From Planctomicrobium piriforme (GTDB lineage: Bacteria > Planctomycetota > Planctomycetia > Planctomycetales > Planctomycetaceae), in NCBI GenBank assembly GCA_945861445.1, contig CAMAVF010000015.1, forward strand, positions 1 through 38,561: 38,561 nucleotides of DNA, read 5' to 3'. Below the pieces are notes generated by a model. That model was not told where the DNA came from. It ran no database searches and saw only the letters and a list, made by a program, of their open reading frames with translations. Position 1 is the first letter of the stretch, and each line of letters starts with the position of its first letter. Both the position numbers and the translations under genes were made by a program. Shown here in pieces: positions 34,101 through 38,561 of this stretch.

Positions 34101-37100
34101 ACGGTCACGGTTGAAGACGCTGGGTTTAATGGATTCCTGGATGATGATGTCCCCGGGCGCGTTCATGACAATGCCAAGACAACCAAGCAATTCACCGTTG
34201 TCGTCAACCCCATCAACGATCCCCCGACAATCAATAACATCACCAGTCCCGCGGCGATCCCCGAGGATTCACCGGAGCAGACTCTGCTGTTGACGGGACT
34301 GGCTGCGGGGGCAGGCGAAAACCAACCGCTGCAAATTACCGTGACCAGCGATCACCCGGACATCGTCCCCAATCCGAACGTCGAATACTCTCCCGGTGCG
34401 ACGACCGCCACTCTCAGATACACGCCGAATCACGACTACAACGGCACCGTGACGATGACGGTCCAAGTCTCCGATGGCGGCCTCGATGGAAATCTGGCCA
34501 CAACCGCAGACAATCTGACGGTCACCAAGACGTTTGTCGTGCAGATTACGGAAGTGAATGACCTCCCGACCCTGGATCCCATTACAGACCCCCTGCCGAT
34601 TACCGAAGATTCGCCCGCTCAAACGGTTGGACTGTCGGGAATCTTCGCGGGTGGCCATGAAACCCAGCCGCTCCGCATCACCGCAGTCAGCAGCGATCCG
34701 GCTGTGGTTCCCGATCTGTCAATTAATTACACATCGCCCAATGGTGTGGGATCATTGATCTACCGCGCGTTCCCCAATGCGTTTGGCACGGCAATCATCA
34801 CGGTGACGGTGGAGGATGGTGGTACCGACTCGAACCTGGATACTCCGGGTGATAACCAGACCTTCTCACAGCAATTCACGATCACGGTGCAGGACGTCAA
34901 TGATCCGCCCGTGTTTGATTCCCCCGGCAACATCGCGCCGGTGTTCGAAGGTGCGGGCCCACAAACGATTCTCTTGACGGGTATCTCGGCAGGACCATTA
35001 GAATCTCAACCGTTGAGCTTCATCAGCGTCGTGAGTTCCAATACGGCCCTGGTGTCCAACCCGGCGATTACTTATACCTCGCCGGGCAATTCGGGAACTC
35101 TCAACTACAGTATTACCCCGTTTGTCTCCGGTGGAACCGTGTTGACCGTGACCCTGATGGATGGCGGTCAGGACGGGAATCTGGCGACGTTGAATGACAA
35201 TGCGTACTTCAATCGGGATTTCATTGTCACCGTGCTGCCAGTCAATGACCCGCCCTTACTGAATGACATTGCGAACCCGCCCGCACTGACCGAAGACGAT
35301 TCCCAAGACACCACGATCAACCTGTCAGGCATTTTCGCGGGTGGGAACGAATCGCAACCGCTGCAAGTCACGGCCACTGCCAGTAGCAATCCCTCAGGGA
35401 TCATCTCCAATCCGATCGTGACCTACACGTCGCCCAATTCGACCGGCAGTTTGAAGTTCCACCCAAATCCGCAGCAATTCGGAACGGTGACGGTCACCGT
35501 CCGGGTGACCGATGGCGGGCTGGATGGAAATCTGGCGACAGGAGCAGATAACGGGGTGACGGAAAAGACATTTACCGTCACCGTCAATCCCGTCAACGAC
35601 GCGCCGCACTTTAATACGATTGCCAATCCGGCCCCCATCGCCGAGGGGGCCGGCGTCCAATCATTGACCGTGACCGGGATCACTCCCGGGCCCAGTGAAA
35701 CCCAAGACTTGAGGGTCACGGCCGTCAGCAGCGATCCGACAGTCCTGCCCGATCCGACGGTCAGTTTTGTGCCCGGCAGTTCGACTGCGGGTCTGACCTA
35801 TCAACCCCTGGCCAACAAGAGCGGCGCGGTCGATGTGACTGTCACGGTCACTGACCCCGGTCTGGATAATGACTTCGTCCTCGCCGCGGATAACCTGACT
35901 TATTCGCAGACCTTCACGGTCGTCATCAATTCCGTCAATCATACGCCCACAATCAATTCGATCCCCACCCCTTCCTCGATTAACGAAGATGCGACTCTGC
36001 AGACTATCAACCTGTTTGGACTGTCCGCGGGTGTCGGTGATTCGGGACAGGTGTTCCAAGTCACGGCTTCCAGTAACAACACGACATTGATTCCCACGCC
36101 AGCCGTGCAGCATTCGCCCGGCAGCCAGACCGGAACGCTGACCTACACGCCCGCGAATAATCAAAGCGGAACAGCCACCATTACGGTCACCGTCACCGAT
36201 GGTGGACCGGACAACAATCTGGCGACGCTCGGCGACAATCTCAGCGCCTCGACTTCGTTCCTCGTCACCGTGAACTCGGTCAATGATCCCCCAACGCTGG
36301 GCGCGCTGACCACGCTGAACATCGCAGAAAACGCTGATACTCAACTCGTCGATCTGACCGGCATTTCGGCTGGCGGCGGTGAGACCCAGCCGATCAAGAT
36401 TACGGTGCAGTCTCTGAATGTCGACCTCATTTCTGATGCTGAGATCATTTACGACACCCCCGACGCCAGCGGGAGTTTGATCTTCACGCCGAATCTGAAT
36501 CAGTCGGGCACTGCCATCCTGCAGATCCGCATTGAAGATGGTGGTCTGGATGGAAATTTAAATACGACCGGCGACAACGGCGTCACCATCAGGAATCTGA
36601 CCGTCAACATCTCGGGAACTGACGATCTGCCGACGATTGATCCGATCACCAGCCCCCTGACCATCAACCAGAATTCAGACCCGACCACGATCACCTTAAC
36701 TGGCCTGAGCGCGGGCCCTGACGAAATCCAGTCGTTCACGGTAACCGCCGTGAGTGACAACACCGACCTGATTTCAGACCCAGTCGTGATTTCCGCACCG
36801 GGAGCGTCCACGGCTTCGCTGACCTTCGTACCCAATGCTGGGCAAGTCGGAACGGCCAACATCACGGTGACCGTCGAGGATGCTGCCCACAATCAAACGT
36901 CCCGCGTGCTGACAGTCCACGTTGTCGCCAGCAACGGTTTTCCGACGGTCAATGGTCTCGGTGATCCGGTAACCATCGACGAAGATGCTCCAGTCCAAAC
37001 CGTCTTGCTGAGCGGCCTGTCGGCGGGAGTAAACGAACCAGACCAGGTCTTCGATGTGAAGGTCACCAGCAGCAACGTCAATCTCATTCCGCATCCGACG

Positions 37101-37733
37101 CTGATCTATACCCCTGGGTCAGCGACGGGATCATTCCGGTATCAACCAGTCACGGATGCCACCGGGACCGCCGTCTTGACCGTCACCGTCACCGATGGCG
37201 GAGCGGATAACAATCTGTTGACCACCGGCGATAACCGTACCACAACGACCAGCCTGACAGTCACCGTCACTCCTCAGGCAGAAACGCCATTGGTCACGCT
37301 CGATCCGGGAACAGTGTTCTCGACATCCGGCAGGCCGGTCGACTTTTCACCAAACGCGCAGCTCACCGATACCGACTCGCCGAACTACAAGAACGGTATT
37401 GTCAACTTCACGATCATCGACGGTGCCCAGTCGGGCGATCAACTCCGGTTGCAAACCTTCGGATCGCGGAATGGCCGGATTCGTGCGGTCAACGGGCAGT
37501 TGGTTCGGGGTCGTAACGAGGTCATCGGCACAGTGGCTGGCGGACGCGGCGCAACTCCGTTCGTGATTACTTTCAATCAGGATATTGATCGGTCAATGGT
37601 TCGCGACATCCTCCAGCACGTCCAGTTCCGGGGCCAGGGAAGTCAAAAGGGAGTCAGAACGGTCCGAGTGACAGTGACAGACGATACCGGCCGGACATCG
37701 CTGCCTAAGAACCGGACCGTCGTGTTGAACTGA
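31110..37733 (+). CDS. Giant secreted multidomain surface protein
   Basis: A 2207-residue extracellular protein. The N-terminus is basic without a classic signal peptide and holds LECRTLL (43-49), a variant of the LEPR-XLL motif of exported planctomycete proteins. Residues 55-495 resemble a sialidase/BNR-type propeller (FYISEDGGASW, YSDNNGTTFS, SSSDGGATFSPNV). A short Ig-like domain (about 500-605) precedes two proprotein-convertase P-domains (about 611-760 and 767-915; LDVVLISPSGTRV, LDIYLVSPSGTQI, DPNGTWTLEV). Ten Ig/cadherin-like repeats of about 103-118 residues follow (917-2055), then a different C-terminal domain (2056-2207). It probably serves in adhesion or in the surface layer; calcium binding is likely from the acidic repeat motifs. 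I chose ATG 31110 because CGGAGAA lies upstream; the open frame back to 30918 lacks such support. Confidence 0.87.
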   Translation: MFGKFGSLLSFKGHSIGRLGATPKRRTPGGFQTHSVGLTAETLECRTLLTITPGVDVNVTQILGDQINTQIAVNPLNPNEIVIVGDEGQSGSNDLLFYISEDGGASWTQKALGFAQDGIGSSTDRTEGSVAFDGYGNIHVGYVIEDVAAVYAFTGDGGDNFITQSFQEDFFVFRPRPHLTVGPSCSASTIDNQVWLTFERERQPGESFQFDFRFAVVTGTVFGAGIAPILSTESTVFGDTFDEYFAYPAIDPNGGLTVVRQLSTSGGTSVLLNRDANGIVNGVTLGSDRTIVSTNASITETYTPVSGFPDFGSNAQIAYDRSNGPHRGRLYLVYVNELPDESNDSNIFLRYSDNNGTTFSSAIRINDDSTAFAQFLPSLSVDPVLGLVVVGWYDARNDVAGSGTDTDNFSNSEVQYYLASSSDGGATFSPNVLVSDGVSSDYRSSSFNSFGANTAVIAYDGDAYVAWADNSNSTGDNPDVNIFTQLGRSYDIYFDKVSIDPNLPPTISPIQDANIAEDTSTGPLDFTIGDGRTAADQLIVTATSSDTFLIPNNSLILTGSGTDRHITVIPSSNHSGTATITVSVSDGRFTTSTTFDVNVAPTPDPLPPVPEGVITTTTFPQPTSVTLTDNGVVTSTRVVSGMGTYLLDANVTLNITHTQNSDLDVVLISPSGTRVILTSGNGGTNDDVFVNTLFDDQALSTPVTDYAFQNGLPAPYLVPEGALGQLIGEDPNGTWTLEVTDTVTGETGDLVGWSLTLTAVTVTPKTVTFPPGSESIVTPIPDNGTPLLSTINFNGLDSYTFNVQLHVNINHQASGDLDIYLVSPSGTQIAMSTGNGGAFSDVFGFPTTFSDQATTPITDVVFADGVPVDLVIPEAALSGFVGENPNGDWTLKIVDHSPGQTGSLIDWSLEITTVFVNDLPTISTIQNPGAIPEDSPLQTINLNSISAGGGEIQLLQVTVDSNNPGLLPDLMANYNSPNSTGTITYTPAANQFGIAVVTVTVEDAGFNGFLDDDVPGRVHDNAKTTKQFTVVVNPINDPPTINNITSPAAIPEDSPEQTLLLTGLAAGAGENQPLQITVTSDHPDIVPNPNVEYSPGATTATLRYTPNHDYNGTVTMTVQVSDGGLDGNLATTADNLTVTKTFVVQITEVNDLPTLDPITDPLPITEDSPAQTVGLSGIFAGGHETQPLRITAVSSDPAVVPDLSINYTSPNGVGSLIYRAFPNAFGTAIITVTVEDGGTDSNLDTPGDNQTFSQQFTITVQDVNDPPVFDSPGNIAPVFEGAGPQTILLTGISAGPLESQPLSFISVVSSNTALVSNPAITYTSPGNSGTLNYSITPFVSGGTVLTVTLMDGGQDGNLATLNDNAYFNRDFIVTVLPVNDPPLLNDIANPPALTEDDSQDTTINLSGIFAGGNESQPLQVTATASSNPSGIISNPIVTYTSPNSTGSLKFHPNPQQFGTVTVTVRVTDGGLDGNLATGADNGVTEKTFTVTVNPVNDAPHFNTIANPAPIAEGAGVQSLTVTGITPGPSETQDLRVTAVSSDPTVLPDPTVSFVPGSSTAGLTYQPLANKSGAVDVTVTVTDPGLDNDFVLAADNLTYSQTFTVVINSVNHTPTINSIPTPSSINEDATLQTINLFGLSAGVGDSGQVFQVTASSNNTTLIPTPAVQHSPGSQTGTLTYTPANNQSGTATITVTVTDGGPDNNLATLGDNLSASTSFLVTVNSVNDPPTLGALTTLNIAENADTQLVDLTGISAGGGETQPIKITVQSLNVDLISDAEIIYDTPDASGSLIFTPNLNQSGTAILQIRIEDGGLDGNLNTTGDNGVTIRNLTVNISGTDDLPTIDPITSPLTINQNSDPTTITLTGLSAGPDEIQSFTVTAVSDNTDLISDPVVISAPGASTASLTFVPNAGQVGTANITVTVEDAAHNQTSRVLTVHVVASNGFPTVNGLGDPVTIDEDAPVQTVLLSGLSAGVNEPDQVFDVKVTSSNVNLIPHPTLIYTPGSATGSFRYQPVTDATGTAVLTVTVTDGGADNNLLTTGDNRTTTTSLTVTVTPQAETPLVTLDPGTVFSTSGRPVDFSPNAQLTDTDSPNYKNGIVNFTIIDGAQSGDQLRLQTFGSRNGRIRAVNGQLVRGRNEVIGTVAGGRGATPFVITFNQDIDRSMVRDILQHVQFRGQGSQKGVRTVRVTVTDDTGRTSLPKNRTVVLN
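33858..37275 (+). repeat. Ten tandem Ig/cadherin-like protein repeats
   Basis: Repeat units start near 33858, 34211, 34553, 34896, 35241, 35592, 35934, 36279, 36617 and 36929. Each opens with a form of VNDPPTI, then an acidic IxEDSPxQT, a GLSAGxxExQ turn, TYTSPxxTGTLTYTP, TxTVTVxDGGxDGNLxTxxDN and a strand leading to the next VND. The units differ in sequence, so they are old duplications rather than recent copies. The ninth unit lacks the DGGxDGNL loop (it has VEDAAHNQTS instead). Confidence 0.8.
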
Positions 37734-37740
37734 AAGCACT

Positions 37741-38502
37741 CTATCTAGCCAGCCAGCCGCCATCGATCGGGATCACGCTGCCGTGCATGTAGTTTGAAGC
37801 GTCCGACGCCAGGTACACGGCCAGACCCATCAACTCGTCGGGCTGACCCCAGCGGCCACACGGAATGCGGTCCATGATCTGCGGGCCGCGTACTGGATCG
37901 TTTCGCAGAAATCCGGCCATATCCGTTTCGAAATACCCCGGCGCGATGCAGTTGACGTTGATACCCCGGCTGCTCCACGCGGTCGCCAGCGACTTGGTCA
38001 AGCCGGCGATGCCGTGCTTCGCGGCCGCATAGGCTGGAATGTGCCAGCCACCTTCAAAGCTCATCACCGACCCGATGTTGATGATCTTCCCGCGGCCGTG
38101 GCGCAACATGCCGATCGCCGCCTGCTGAGACAGCTCAAACGTCGCGTTGAGATGCAGTTCGATGATCGACTGCCAGTCCGCCAGCGGAAAGACTTCCGGT
38201 GGATGCCGGGCGCTGTTGCCCGCGTTATTGACCAGGATATCCAGGCGCTCGAACGCCTGTTCCACCTGGGCGACAATCCCCACTCGTTCCTCCGGTTGGC
38301 TCAGGTCAGCTTTGATCCCGAAATACCGCCGCCCCGTCGAACGTACTAGCTCCGCGATCTCGTCATCCTGCCCCGATTTGGAGACGCAGGCCACGTCGGC
38401 ACCGGCCTGAGCCAACCCGTAAGCGATCGACTGCCCCAGGCCTCGAGCCCCGCCCGTCACCAGTGCGGTCCGACCATTCAACTTAAACTGATCGAGGATC
38501 AT
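37741..38502 (-). CDS. kduD: Short-chain dehydrogenase, KduD-like
   Basis: A 253-residue classical SDR oxidoreductase. The NAD(P) motif GGARGLG is at 17-23, NNAG at 92-95, and the catalytic residues are S145, Y158 and K162. The start MILDQFKLNGRTALVTGG and the end DRIPCGRWGQPDELMG ... IPIDGGWLAR closely match 2-dehydro-3-deoxy-D-gluconate 5-dehydrogenase (KduD), the enzyme that interconverts keto-deoxy-gluconate forms in pectin and uronate breakdown, though related gluconate or glucose dehydrogenases look similar. The stop is only 7 bp from the converging giant gene's stop. It starts 11 bp after the stop of another minus-strand frame, so it is probably part of an operon extending right. Confidence 0.85.
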   Translation of the reverse strand: MILDQFKLNGRTALVTGGARGLGQSIAYGLAQAGADVACVSKSGQDDEIAELVRSTGRRYFGIKADLSQPEERVGIVAQVEQAFERLDILVNNAGNSARHPPEVFPLADWQSIIELHLNATFELSQQAAIGMLRHGRGKIINIGSVMSFEGGWHIPAYAAAKHGIAGLTKSLATAWSSRGINVNCIAPGYFETDMAGFLRNDPVRGPQIMDRIPCGRWGQPDELMGLAVYLASDASNYMHGSVIPIDGGWLAR

Positions 38503-38513
38503 TCCGGGGCCTT

Positions 38514-38561
38514 CTAGCTTTGGCGCATGTCTGGCAACAGCAATTCCGCAGCCTCAGCGGA
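38514..38561 (-). CDS. 3' end of a CDS entering from the right edge
   Basis: The last 15 codons of a minus-strand frame (SAEAAELLLPDMRQS, then TAG at 38516-38514) are open to the window edge. The spacing of 11 bp to the KduD-like start fits an operon. Too little is visible to name a family. Confidence 0.35.
   Translation of the reverse strand, partial: SAEAAELLLPDMRQS

Noticed and set aside
33858-37275. CRISPR or DNA-level satellite in the repeat region
   Set aside because: The periodicity of about 340 bases is at protein level within one open frame; DNA units are diverged and there are no short identical repeats with spacers.
1-38561. tRNA, rRNA or riboswitch
   Set aside because: Reading both strands showed no acceptor/TPsiC-like pattern or rRNA segment. 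The cloverleaf-like element at 15655 lacks GTTCRANNC and a proper anticodon arm.

Overview
The window looks like chromosomal DNA of a planctomycete (Planctomycetota). Several gene types common in that phylum occur together: a very large heme-binding CxxCH protein with propeller and HEAT-like regions, a secreted type I sulfatase, a giant secreted protein with an LEPR-XLL-like N-terminal motif, DUF1573-type lipoproteins, and FemAB/CelD-type acyltransferases in an exopolysaccharide locus. Base composition is fairly GC-rich and even. I saw no rRNA, tRNA or CRISPR array. All calls come from reading the sequence; no database search was possible.

Region 1 (about 1-9562, all minus strand) is an exopolysaccharide or O-antigen-like operon. 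In transcription order it runs: O-antigen ligase/polymerase, CelD-type acyltransferase, GT4 glycosyltransferase, second CelD/FemAB-type acyltransferase, a GT4-polysaccharide deacetylase fusion, another GT4, a serine-acetyltransferase-like hexapeptide enzyme, and a broken GT2 gene. Two junctions share the 4-base ATGA stop/start overlap. The operon ends at a frameshifted GT2 stub next to the start of another reading frame at the window edge.

Region 2 (9563-16106) holds a divergent intergenic region with a 9-bp tandem repeat, the secreted heme protein, a Sua5/TsaC threonylcarbamoyl-AMP synthase, a small orphan lipoprotein, a 98-bp cloverleaf-like palindromic element and a DUF971 protein.

Region 3 (16398-22511, plus strand) is a second cell-surface polysaccharide unit: a WecA/TagO-like polyprenyl-phosphate sugar-phosphate transferase followed 2 bp later by a second O-antigen ligase with a C-terminal TPR-like region. 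Two tandem paralogous DUF1573-type lipoproteins follow, separated by another palindromic element.

Region 4 (22618-30376, minus strand) contains an aldo/keto reductase, a long near-perfect inverted repeat, a 760-residue Orn/Lys/Arg decarboxylase, and a compact set of ABC-2-like permease, ROK kinase and sulfatase. ROK and sulfatase overlap by ATGA.

Region 5 (30377-38561) has a 733-bp leader region with a hairpin, a 2207-residue secreted multidomain protein (propeller-like head, two P-domains, ten Ig/cadherin-like repeats), a convergent KduD-like dehydrogenase and the last codons of another gene.

The most unusual items are the GT4-deacetylase fusion inside an operon with two CelD-family acyltransferases, the ROK kinase without its zinc cysteines coupled to a sulfatase, the several unrelated intergenic palindromes, and the giant repeat protein. 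I did not find a clearly new defence or mobile system.
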